DNA from: Nemertoderma westbladi
Taxonomy: Eukaryota > Xenacoelomorpha > Nemertodermatida > Nemertodermatidae
Direction of reading: 5' to 3'
Assembly: GCA_032718475.1 (NCBI GenBank)
Contig: JAUCBJ010007560.1
Location: forward strand, 1-30,528
DNA length: 30,528 bases
Below, piece after piece: positions 20,048-29,233 of this stretch (its first letter is position 1; every line of letters begins with the position of its first letter). The notes below the pieces were generated by a model. That model was not told the DNA's origin. It worked only from the letters and a program-made list of their open reading frames with translations, and made no database searches. A program made the translations under genes and the position numbers.

Positions 20048-23000
20048 TTAGACTAAATCATCTAAATTATGTACAGCTGTAGTCAGGATATCAGCTATTT
20101 GACCCTGATTTGTGTCTCTCAGACATTGACAGAATGTAAGAAAATCGTTGAATGACCTTCTAATTATCGCGTTGACCAGTTCATCATTCTTTGCCACTGT
20201 GGATTCTTTACTATTGATTGATTCAGCTATAGAATCCCTAAACACTTGTTTCCTACAAAGTAATTTTATTACCAAGTTTGGTTCGATTCTATTAACTAAA
20301 ACAAACTTATATTTAGTTAGTATCAACGGAAACTTTTTATCATCATCTGTCGTTTTATCCTCTAAAATATTTACAATATGAGTTTGATATGTTTCCTTTA
20401 ATCCTTCAATAAATATTCCGTAATTATTTTCTGTACCCCATTTTATTGCCTCCAATAAAGTCTTTATTTTACTGAATACATTTGGTTTCGAGTTAATTAT
20501 AGATAAAACATCCCGAGACAAAGTTAGCTTAGCTTCTAAGAAAATTATAAGTTCTAATATTTCTAGTTTATCTAGAAGTTCATTCTCCTTAGACGTTATT
20601 TTCTTCCAATGTGAACTTAAATCACCTGTATATTTTTCTTTTATTAAGTTGCTTTCCATATGTTTATGAAACTTACATTTGACTTTATTATCTGAAATAT
20701 TTTCATCGATTTTAATAAAATGGAAACAAATTTCTTCCCTACAGTTAATTTCATTGTGCTGTTCGCATTTTGAATTACATTGACATTTTATCTGAAAACT
20801 AAACGAAATGTTTTTTATTCGAATTTGTTTAAGGAATTCCTGCAATGAATTATTAAGATAACACTTCACTTTATTGACCAGCTGTGGATCCGGTCTCCTT
20901 TTCCTTCCAGTTGATTCGCTTTCTGTATCAACCTCTTCAGTTCTAATGATCTGAACTTTGACCCGATGCAACGAATTAGCAGATCTTTCCAAGATAATTT
21001 CATGATTACAGTCTAAAAATATCTGAGCAACTCTGTGGTATAGTTTAGGTTGAATTACACCATCGCCTACAATGTAGGACAAATCTATAGTTCTCTTAAT
21101 TAAACGGTAGTACAAACTTTCTGGTAAGAAACTATCGAATATTATATAAAATTCCAAGCTGGAATATTTTGGTACAAACGGATTTATATTTACTGGTTTC
21201 AGTCTGCACGGAACGTAATAGGATCGCTTTATATTTTGGTTTAAAGTTCCTTTAATCTGAGGCAAAACTCTTTCAGATAGTAAATCAAAACGTTCTAGAA
21301 TATTCAACATAAATTGTTTTTTATCAAGAACGCCTTCCCACAGATAATCAAGGAGTTCTTCATGTAATATACCATTGTCGTCCAGATCCTTCCAGAAAGT
21401 AAAGTGTTGTTTCTTTATTTTGTCTTTTACAGTTATTATTTTGGTAAACATTCCACTCAACCATTCTGGGCTCATTATAACAGTGTCTCTTAGAGATTCA
21501 TCATCAAAGTAAATTATTGTACCCAAATCGTGGTAAAATTCTAACATTGTTTTCAAACCAATGTCATTCATTTCTACATCAATAGCATTTAACTTTACTT
21601 TTAATTCGTCAATGTTAATATAAACTTTACCATCCTTTATAAATTGAGTCACAAGTTGTTCAAATTTTAAATATTGTAGAGGTATTTCCTCTTTGAACCT
21701 AATCATTTCCTTGGCAATATCTTGCTGCAAATTCTCCAGTTCTTCAGCGCTATCACTCACAATTTCTTTATTATTTTCCAATGCATAAAATTCCTTTACT
21801 AAATTACTTGTAAGGTGAGTTTTATCTATATAGTTGTTAATGGATTTAAAAACATTAGTTGCTAAAGTTGATTGAGTTCTAGAATCAGCATCTAAACTAC
21901 CTTTATGAGTTCCGACTATAAATACTGGTGGGCCGGCAACATTTGATGTTTTTTCATCAAAATTCGCACCAAATGAGTAAATACTCCTTAACCAAAAATC
22001 TATAAATTCAATATTGGTCATCTCGCCATAAACTTTTATGTTGGTGTCATCAGCTCTAACAATAACATCAGCTGTTTTGTCGAGATCTTGTGTCAAATCA
22101 AATACAATTATGTAAATAGCACGTCTACTCAAAAATATCTGATGGGTTGTATAATAAATACATTGGCCTCCAAAATCGACTATCTGTAGAGAAAAGCGAC
22201 TGTCTTCCTCATTAAATTTAGCCAGAATATCTTGAGGTTTACCAGATGTTAGTATATCTTCTACTCCTTTAGATATGTTTGCAGGGATTTGTGTTTCAGA
22301 AGAATCATGTTTGGATTGAATATATCCTGTACCTTCTGTATGTCTACCAATGTTTCCCTCTGTGACCCTGACTTTACCTTCATTACTGATCTGTTCTTTA
22401 TTGCGTGTAATTTTGGAAACTAACCTCCTCCACAAACTAACGGTTGGAACTTTATCAGCACTTCCACTTGCAACTGTAATAGGAATCTCTGTAGGTTTAG
22501 CATTAGCTGCTGATGAAGAGGTTGAAACTATGGGAGACGCACTTCCAACAACCTTTCCAGAAGTTCCAGAATCATCACTTTTATTATCTGCAACTTGTTT
22601 ACTTTCTAGAACAGTTTTTGCTATTTGTTTAGTAACAAAGTCATTGACATCTTTCTCCAAGTTTTCTTTATCTTTATCTCGTAAGTTGGTCCAATCTGTG
22701 TTTTGATCGGTATTTATAATACAGTTAGCAGATGAGTCAATACCATCTGTTATTTGTTCATTAATATCAAACGGTTGACCAATAAGGGCCTTCTTCAAAC
22801 TTGTTTTACCAGCCCTCTCTTGTCCCACTAACATTAACCGGGTTTTCAGTATCCATGTAGTCCCTTTAGAAAGAGCTGCTTTATATGCAGCCAATGCTTC
22901 TGGGCCTCTCGCCAGTATCTCTATCGGCAGTTTTTGTTCTTTTATATAATTAATTAAAATTTTTGGAAGTTTCAGTGTATTTAATCCACTTATATTCATA

Positions 23001-23398
23001 ATCATAAGTCCCATGTCTCTGAATTTATTAACAATTTCTATTGTTGAAACTTCATTTAAACCCCAAATACTAACCAGATTCTGGTTTGTTAACTCAGAAA
23101 TATCTGCATCCAGTTTAAAGTAAAGTTCTTTCTCTTTATCTGAAAGAACATCAACAGTAGATATAATTATATTAGTTATCTTACCCTGGAGTGGTTTATT
23201 TATGGGACCAACCCATCCAATATACTCAACAATTTCCTTTAATTCTTCAGCTTTCTCCAATATACTTTCCACCTGTTTGATACTTTTCTTTGTTTCAGTT
23301 TGACCTTCACGGAACGTATCAATTACTGTAATTGTGCCGCCATTATCTCCTGTATAAAGGAAAATTATCATTAAGCTGTCTTTCCACTGAGTTGACAT
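20048..23398 (-). CDS. ROCO GTPase (ROC-COR) with Cys/His cluster and C-terminal CARD/death-fold-like domains
   Basis: A 1116-residue uninterrupted frame. Residues 1-180 are unassigned, ending in ARGPEALAAYKAALSKG. The ROC GTPase has a P-loop VGQERAGKTS (191-200), DFGGQ (408-412) and GTHKGSLD (496-503) in the G4 position. A Ser/Ala/Thr-rich insert of roughly 200 residues lies between P-loop and DFGGQ. A COR dimerisation region follows (about 575-815; YHDLGTIIYFDD, SPEWLSGMF, GILHEELLDYLW). A Cys/His-rich patch lies at 872-911. Two alpha-helical regions (about 938-1013 and 1027-1108) have the spacing of CARD/death folds. ROCO proteins are GTP-regulated, usually cytosolic dimers; coupling to death-fold adaptors suggests innate-immune or cell-death signalling (inference). 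No LRR or kinase domain is seen. A true first exon upstream is possible, with CTCAG at codons 3-4 as an acceptor. Confidence 0.88.
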   Translation of the reverse strand: MSTQWKDSLMIIFLYTGDNGGTITVIDTFREGQTETKKSIKQVESILEKAEELKEIVEYIGWVGPINKPLQGKITNIIISTVDVLSDKEKELYFKLDADISELTNQNLVSIWGLNEVSTIEIVNKFRDMGLMIMNISGLNTLKLPKILINYIKEQKLPIEILARGPEALAAYKAALSKGTTWILKTRLMLVGQERAGKTSLKKALIGQPFDINEQITDGIDSSANCIINTDQNTDWTNLRDKDKENLEKDVNDFVTKQIAKTVLESKQVADNKSDDSGTSGKVVGSASPIVSTSSSAANAKPTEIPITVASGSADKVPTVSLWRRLVSKITRNKEQISNEGKVRVTEGNIGRHTEGTGYIQSKHDSSETQIPANISKGVEDILTSGKPQDILAKFNEEDSRFSLQIVDFGGQCIYYTTHQIFLSRRAIYIIVFDLTQDLDKTADVIVRADDTNIKVYGEMTNIEFIDFWLRSIYSFGANFDEKTSNVAGPPVFIVGTHKGSLDADSRTQSTLATNVFKSINNYIDKTHLTSNLVKEFYALENNKEIVSDSAEELENLQQDIAKEMIRFKEEIPLQYLKFEQLVTQFIKDGKVYINIDELKVKLNAIDVEMNDIGLKTMLEFYHDLGTIIYFDDESLRDTVIMSPEWLSGMFTKIITVKDKIKKQHFTFWKDLDDNGILHEELLDYLWEGVLDKKQFMLNILERFDLLSERVLPQIKGTLNQNIKRSYYVPCRLKPVNINPFVPKYSSLEFYIIFDSFLPESLYYRLIKRTIDLSYIVGDGVIQPKLYHRVAQIFLDCNHEIILERSANSLHRVKVQIIRTEEVDTESESTGRKRRPDPQLVNKVKCYLNNSLQEFLKQIRIKNISFSFQIKCQCNSKCEQHNEINCREEICFHFIKIDENISDNKVKCKFHKHMESNLIKEKYTGDLSSHWKKITSKENELLDKLEILELIIFLEAKLTLSRDVLSIINSKPNVFSKIKTLLEAIKWGTENNYGIFIEGLKETYQTHIVNILEDKTTDDDKKFPLILTKYKFVLVNRIEPNLVIKLLCRKQVFRDSIAESINSKESTVAKNDELVNAIIRRSFNDFLTFCQCLRDTNQGQIADILTTAVHNLDDLV

Positions 23399-23758
23399 CC
23401 AATATTACGATGAAAAATTCTGGGTTGGAGCAAGTTAAATATTATTAATCAAATTACAAATATAATTATAAATATAATTCGTTAGGGTCTCCAATATGCA
23501 CCTACGGTCCCTATACGTTTCCCTGCCTATGTCTTCTGTTTTTTGGTTACAACATTTATTCTGTTTTTAGTGCAATTTTCAACCGATATAAAGTCGTACG
23601 TTACGTTAAGTCAATTCTGCAATTTATATTAGAATTTGTACTTTAGTGATAATGATAGCGCTGAGCTACCGATATATATTTGTAATAATATTTGACATTT
23701 GATTAATAATATTTAACTTGCTCCAACCCAGAATTTTTAATCGAATATAACTGACATC
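23393..23758. mobile_element. foldback/MITE-like element with 7-bp target duplication at the ROCO start codon
   Basis: TGACATC at 23393-23399 and at 23752-23758 flanks a 352-bp segment (23400-23751). Its ends are inverted repeats of about 68 bp (23402-23471 and 23681-23748), with a 42-nt perfect core at 23413-23454 and 23697-23738 (AAAAATTCTGGGTTGGAGCA...). No coding capacity is seen. This is the anatomy of a non-autonomous DNA transposon. The minus-strand ATG of the ROCO gene (23396-23398) is inside the duplicated target. Confidence 0.82.
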
Positions 23759-23810
23759 TCAAACTTTCTTATAGTTAATCCAAAATTACGTATTATAGCA
23801 AGGATAAACG

Positions 23811-24023
23811 GACAATAGGCGGGACAATAGGCGGGGCAATAGGCGGGACAATAGGCGGGACAATAGGCGGGACAATAGGCGGGACAATAGGCGGGAAAAT
23901 AGGCGGGACAATAGGCGGGACAATAGACGGGACAATAGGCGGGTCAATAGGCGGGACAATAGGCGGGACAACAGGCGGGACAATAGGCGGGACAATAGGT
24001 GGGACAATAGGCGGGACAATAGG
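23811..24023. repeat. 12-bp minisatellite, about 18 units
   Basis: The unit ACAATAGGCGGG has sporadic substitutions (gggcaat, gggaaaat, tagacggg, gggtcaat, acaggcggg, taggtggg). A period divisible by 3 keeps all minus-strand frames open (VPPI or LLSR repeats); these are not treated as genes. Confidence 0.96.
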
Positions 24024-24100
24024 ATGGTTAAAATTATAAAAATAAGTTTTTTGCATTATTTCTGAACCGAAGTATGAAGCTAAAATACAATATCTCACTG

Positions 24101-25414
24101 ACACTGTATACTATTAATATAAACAACTACTGTACCCGCGATACTGTATACTGTTAATATAAACAACTACCCGCGATACTGTATACTGTTAATATAAACA
24201 TCTACCCGCGATACTGTATACTGTTAATATAAACAACTACCCGCGATACTGTATACTGTTAATATAAACAACTACCTGCGATACTGTATACTGTTAATAT
24301 AAACAACTACCCGCGATACTGTATACTGTTAATATAAACAACTACCCGCGATACTGTATACTGTTAATATAAACAACTACCCGCGATACTGTATACTGTT
24401 AATATAAACAACTACTGTACCCGCGATACTGTATACTGTTAATATAAACAACTACCCGCGATACTGTATACTGTTAATATAAACAACTACCCGCGATACT
24501 GTATACTGTTAATATAAACAACTACCCGCGATACTGTATACTGTTAATATAAACAACTACCCGCGATACTGTTAATATAAACAACTACCCGCGATACTGT
24601 ATACTGTTAATATAAACAACTACCCGCGATACTGTATACTGTTAATATAAACAACTACCCGCGATACTGTATATTGGTAATATAAACAACTACCCGCGAT
24701 ACTGTATACTGTTAATATAAACAACTACCCGCGATACTGTATACTGTTAATATAAACAACTACCCACGATACTGTATACTGTTAATATAAACAACTACCC
24801 GCGATACTGTATACTGTTAATATAAACAACTACCCGCGATACTGTATACTGTTAATATAAACAACTACCCGCGATACTGTATATTGGTAATATAAACAAC
24901 TACCCGCGATACTGTATACTGTTAATATAAACAACTACCCGCGATACTGTATACTGTTAATATAAACAACTACCCGCGATACTGTATACTGTTATTATAA
25001 ACAACTACCCGCGATACTGTATACTGTTAATATAAACAACTACCCGCGATACTGTATACTGTTAATATAAACAACTACCCGCGATACTGTATACTGTTAA
25101 TATAAACAACTACCCGCGATACTGTATATTGGTAATATAAACAACTACCCGCGATACTGTATACTGTTAATATAAACAACTACCCGCGATACTGTATACT
25201 GTTAATATAAACAACTACCCACGATACTGTATACTGTTAATATAAACAACTACCCGCGATACTGTATACTGTTAATATAAACAACTACACGCGATACTGT
25301 ATACTGTTAATATAAACAACTACCCGCGATACTGTATACTGTTAATATAAACAACTACCCACGATACTGTATATTGTTAATATAAACAACTATCCGCGAT
25401 ACTGTATACTGTTA
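24101..25414. repeat. 35-bp satellite array, left block, about 37 units
   Basis: The consensus is CGCGATACTGTATACTGTTA followed by ATATAAACAACTACC. Variants are CCACGATA, ATTGGTAATA and a 4-bp expanded ACTGTACCCGCG junction. The ATTGGTAATA variant recurs 210 and then 245 bp apart (6 and 7 units), indicating higher-order duplication. The array resumes at 26282 after a LINE insertion. Confidence 0.97.
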
Positions 25415-26281
25415 GAGTTTACTGTTGGAGTTCCGGGATGCGCTGGCGATCTGGTACGGCCGCCCCCTGGCGGCGGTGCCGAGTCGGTGCGATGGGTGCG
25501 GGGCCGCCATCGATTTAAACCACGGTTTAAATTGTAAAAAAGGCGGCCTCGTAATCCAAAGACACAACGAGCTCCGGGATGTGGTCGGTGATCTCGCGGC
25601 GCGCGCGTTTGGGCCCCGGAACGTCACCCTCGAGCCGGTGGTCCGCGAACAGCAGGGAGTAGACGGAGCAGCAGGTCTCCGTTGTGATGTGGGGATTCGG
25701 GGTGCGCTAAACCCGCAGACCCAGGCGTTGATCGATATTCGGGTTGTAAACCTTGACGCCGGGTCATATGCGGGTCGCACCCCAATGTCTGTCCTGGAGT
25801 CGGCCGAGGACCGAAAGAAGAGGCTGTACGCGGACGCAGTGACGGCCCGACGGGGCGACTTCTCGCCGTTCGTCGCCTCATGCGACGGAGTTCTCGCGCC
25901 GCAAGCGAACCATCTTCTCCGTGTGGTGGCAGACCGGCTGCACCGATCGTGGGGGCGGCCCTATAGCGTCACAATGGGCTGGATCCGTACGCGGGTTCAG
26001 TTGGCCATTATTAGAGGGGCCACCCACTGTCTGCGGGGCTCCCGCACCAAGTGGAGAAGCGCTCGGGGGCCGGATGATGGCGCAGGGCTGCCAGAAAGCT
26101 GGCAACCGGTGTAGTACTGTGGTACAATGTAGGTGTAAAATAATATATAAACATAAAAACAATCAATTCAATTTATATTTACTGTGTTTGGTGGTGGTGC
26201 AGTTTTAACTGTTTGTTGTTTAAGTTTTTAAATTTCCCGCGTTTATATTACATTTGTTCAAAAATCGTTATTAAAAAAAAA
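25415..26281 (+). mobile_element. 5'-truncated GC-rich LINE inserted in the 35-bp satellite
   Basis: The 867-bp segment interrupts the satellite exactly between ACTGTTA and ATATAAAC. GTTA occurs at 25411-25414 and again at 26282-26285, so the target duplication is at most a few bases. The insert begins inside a coding frame (5' truncation) and ends in an AT-rich 3' UTR and a 9-base A tail (26273-26281). Its coding part is strongly GC-rich, unlike the AT-rich surroundings. Confidence 0.85.
25416..26114 (+). pseudogene. C-terminal CCHC and restriction-like endonuclease part of a LINE ORF
   Basis: An open frame of about 230 codons with no native start. It begins LLEFRDALAIWYGRPL. A zinc motif follows, CDGCGAAIDLNHGLNC (CX2CX7HX3C; residues 22-37 counted from 25425), then KKGGLVIQRHNE. 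An acidic core comes next, RCDVGIRG and ALIDIRVV (D88, D104), and then EDRKKRLYADA. This order of CCHC knuckle and PD-(D/E)XK-like nuclease is known from the C-termini of R2/NeSL/CRE-type site-specific LINEs and related invertebrate elements. The end is GWIRTRVQLAIIRGATHCLR then GSRTKWRS. The RT core is missing. The nuclease assignment is a motif-level inference. Confidence 0.72.
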
Positions 26282-27466
26282 GTTAATATAAACAACTACC
26301 CGCGATACTGTATACTGTTAATATAAACAACTACCCACGATACTGTATACTGTTAATATAAACAACTACCCGCGATACTGTATACTGTTAATATAAACAA
26401 CTACTGTACCCGCGATACTGTATACTGTTAATATAAACAACTACCCGCGATACTGTATACTGTTAATATAAACAACTACCCGCGATACTGTATACTGTTA
26501 ATATAAACAACTACCCGCGATACTGTATACTGTTAATATAAACAACTACCCGCGATACTGTATACTGTTAATATAAACAACTACCCACGATACTGTATAC
26601 TGTTAATATAAACAACTACCCGCGATACTGTATACTGTTAATATAAACCACTACACGCGATACTGTATACTGTTAATATAAACAACTACCCGCGATACTG
26701 TATACTGTTATTATAAACAACTACCCGCGATACTGTATACTGTTAGTATAAACAACTACCCGCAATACTGTATACTGTTAATATAAACAACTACCCGCGA
26801 TACTGTATACTGTTAATATAAACAACTACCCACGATACTGTATACTGTTAATATAAACAACTACCCGCGATACTGTATACTGTTAATATAAACAACTACA
26901 CGCGATACTGTATACTGTTAATATAAACAACTACACGCGATACTGTATACTGTTAATATAAACAACTACCCGCGATACTGTATACTGTTAATATAAACAA
27001 CTACCCGCGATACTGTATACTGTTAATATAAACAACTACCCACGATACTGTATACTGTTAATATAAACAACTACCCGCGATACTGTATACTGTTAATATA
27101 AACAACTACCCGCGATACTGTATACTGTTAATATAAACAACTACCCACGATACTGTATACTGTTAATATAAACAACTACCCGCGATACTGTATACTGTTA
27201 ATATAAACAACTGCCCGCGATACTGTATACTGTTACTATAAACAACTACCTGCGATACTGTATACTGTTAATATAAACAACTACCCGCGATACTGTATAC
27301 TGTTAATATAAACAACTACACGCGATACTGTGTACTGTTAATATAAACAACTACACGCGATACTGTATACTGTTAATATAAACAACTACCCGCGATACTG
27401 TATACTGTTAATATAAACAACTACCCACGATACTGTATACTGTTAATATAAACAACTACCCGCGAG
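26282..27466. repeat. 35-bp satellite array, right block, about 34 units
   Basis: Continuation of the same 35-bp unit after the LINE insertion, in the same phase and strand. Variant units CCCACGATA and ACACGCGATA recur in groups. It ends at CTACCCGCGAG, where the 1.77-kb duplicated unit begins. Confidence 0.97.
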
Positions 27467-27654
27467 ATGTGATCGATAATAGTCTCCAACAGTCCGCCAG
27501 CTCCAACAGTAGCACCCAAACCTACAGATGATACTTAATGTTTTATACGATTTGTACCAATAGTCTCCAAAGCGATAAAAACAATCCTTGATCAGATTGG
27601 ATTGCACACATATAAATTCGAACGTAGGTAGACTCGGTCAAATATATTGGACTA

Positions 27655-28353
27655 GACGAACTACCAATTTACTCTTCGGTCTAACAGCAGTCAATAGTGC
27701 TGGTTTACAAGGCTGAGATAACTCCCTCTTGAAATGACTCCCCAGTCGTTTAAGCCTAGGTTGAGAACACTCTCCACTCCCAGTTATCATAGTCTAGGCT
27801 TAGAACACTCCCCTTAGGCTGAGATGACTCCACTTAGGCTGAGATGACTCCCTTTAGGGTGAGATGACTCCCCTTAGGCTGAGATGACTCCCCTTAGGCT
27901 GAGATGACTCCCCTTAGGCTGAGATGACTCCCCTTAGGCTGAGATGACTCCCCTTAGGCTGAAATGACTCCCCTTAAGCTGAGATGACTCCCCTTATGCT
28001 GAGATGACTCCCCTTAGGCTGAGATGACTCCCCTTAGGCTGAGATGACTCCCCTTAGGCTGAGATGACTCCCCTAATTGAGTTATAATTCATATCCGTAC
28101 CTGTGCTATTTTCGTATATTGCAAAAATTAAACTGTTACCTAAACTGTTACTACAAAATGTTACCTATTGTTACATATGAGTTCTCGTTCATTGTTTTGG
28201 TTAGAAAAGCCCGCCACTGTAACCTGCTCCTTTCCGTTAATTAAGAAATCTAGGAAGAAAACTGGGGGTGTTCTCCGCCTAGGCTGAAAAGACTGGGGAG
28301 TCATATTTGGTGGGGAGTTATCTCAGTCTGTTACATCGGACGAACTACCAATT
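27655..28353. mobile_element. possible non-autonomous element flanked by 15-bp direct repeats (unit 1)
   Basis: GACGAACTACCAATT is present at 27655-27669 and 28339-28353. The 669 bp between carry inverted repeats: GGCTGAGATAACTCCC at about 27712, mirrored by GGGGAGTTATCTCAG at about 28313, and ATGACTCCCCAGTC at about 27737, mirrored by GACTGGGGAGTCAT at about 28290. The 20-bp tandem array lies inside. The structure fits an inserted element with target duplication, but it could also be a locally rearranged satellite. Confidence 0.55.
27814..28074. repeat. 20-bp tandem array, 13 units (unit 1)
   Basis: The consensus is TTAGGCTGAGATGACTCCCC, with variants TTAGGGTG, GAAATGA, TTAAGCTG and TTATGCTG. 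Confidence 0.95.
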
Positions 28354-29106
28354 AAAAATTTTTTTACAAAGTTTAAGTTGACTCGATATGAAACTGTTTC
28401 GAAAATTTCTACAAATTTGCTCCGATTTAAAGAGGGTTGGGAAAGAAGGTTAAACTCATGCATGCAATATGTAAAATAGACTGTAATGCCTGAACTGACC
28501 ATAATTACATTGGGAAACTTAAACGAAAACATGTAAAGCGCCACAACGAACATTATTTATGGAGAGTGTTAGAGTTTTTACTGACAGTGTTGGTGGTGGG
28601 CTTAAAATTTGAATGTAAATAATGGTAATTGGTAAATAAAAAGTATCGATTTACAGTTATATGCGGTCTTATAATGGCTATAAACGTAGTGGAATAACAC
28701 AACACTGTATCGACAATGGCCACTTATTCGACGAATATAACGTGTCAGTTCTAGACTCCCATATATAGATCCAACCGATTTGGCAACTCACGAAACTATT
28801 CAAATACGAACTAATTTATATACATATATTTTTATAATAATTTATTTTACCAGGAATAAAACGACATTAAAAATTGTACTTTCTTTGATGAGTGTCATTT
28901 ATATACTGTACTTATATGAACTTACATTACTATTTTTCCACACTCACTGTTCTGTACACTCGTAATTTTTGAAAAAGACACTTATTATGCTATAAACAGT
29001 ACAATAATTCCACACTTATTGTAACATGAGAAAACCTACCAAATCCAATGATACATTTCTCTGTTTGTGGGAAAGTATGTTTGTTTGTGGTGGTGGGAAA
29101 TTTCAA
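28354..29106. other. unassigned AT-rich part of the duplicated unit
   Basis: No gene, RNA or repeat could be supported. A 76-codon minus frame (28323-28553) reappears in unit 2 only because the DNA is duplicated. Confidence 0.45.
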
Positions 29107-29233
29107 TAATATAAACAACTACCCACGATACTGTATACTGTTAATATAAACAACTACCCGCGATACTATATACTGTTAATATAAACAACTACCCGCGATA
29201 CTGTATACTGTTAATATAAACAACTACCCGCGA
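29107..29233. repeat. 35-bp satellite, 3.6 units, between the two large repeats
   Basis: The same unit as at 24.1-27.5 kb, with one ATACTATATACTG variant. It lies at the junction of the 1768-bp units, which shows that the large repeat and the small satellite form one composite array. Confidence 0.95.

Larger units (their letters stand above)
27461..29228. repeat. 1768-bp tandem duplication, first unit
   Basis: The sequence from CGCGAGATGTGATCGATAAT onward repeats at 29229 with a constant offset of 1768 bp at every point checked, so there are no net indels. One difference was seen (T at 27997, G at 29765). The unit contains a 20-bp array, inverted repeats, unassigned AT-rich sequence and, at its end, 3.6 copies of the 35-bp satellite. 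No gene was recognised in it. Confidence 0.95.

Noticed and set aside
23786-24104. Minus-strand VPPI and LLSR repeat proteins
   Set aside because: Both are shadow readings of the 12-bp minisatellite; several frames are open at once.
24101-27466. CRISPR-like array
   Set aside because: Repeats are directly adjacent without unique spacers and the context is eukaryotic, so it is an ordinary satellite.
28323-28553. 76-codon minus-strand ORF found twice (also 30091-30321)
   Set aside because: The second copy comes from the 1768-bp duplication, so recurrence is not evidence of selection; no domain is recognisable.
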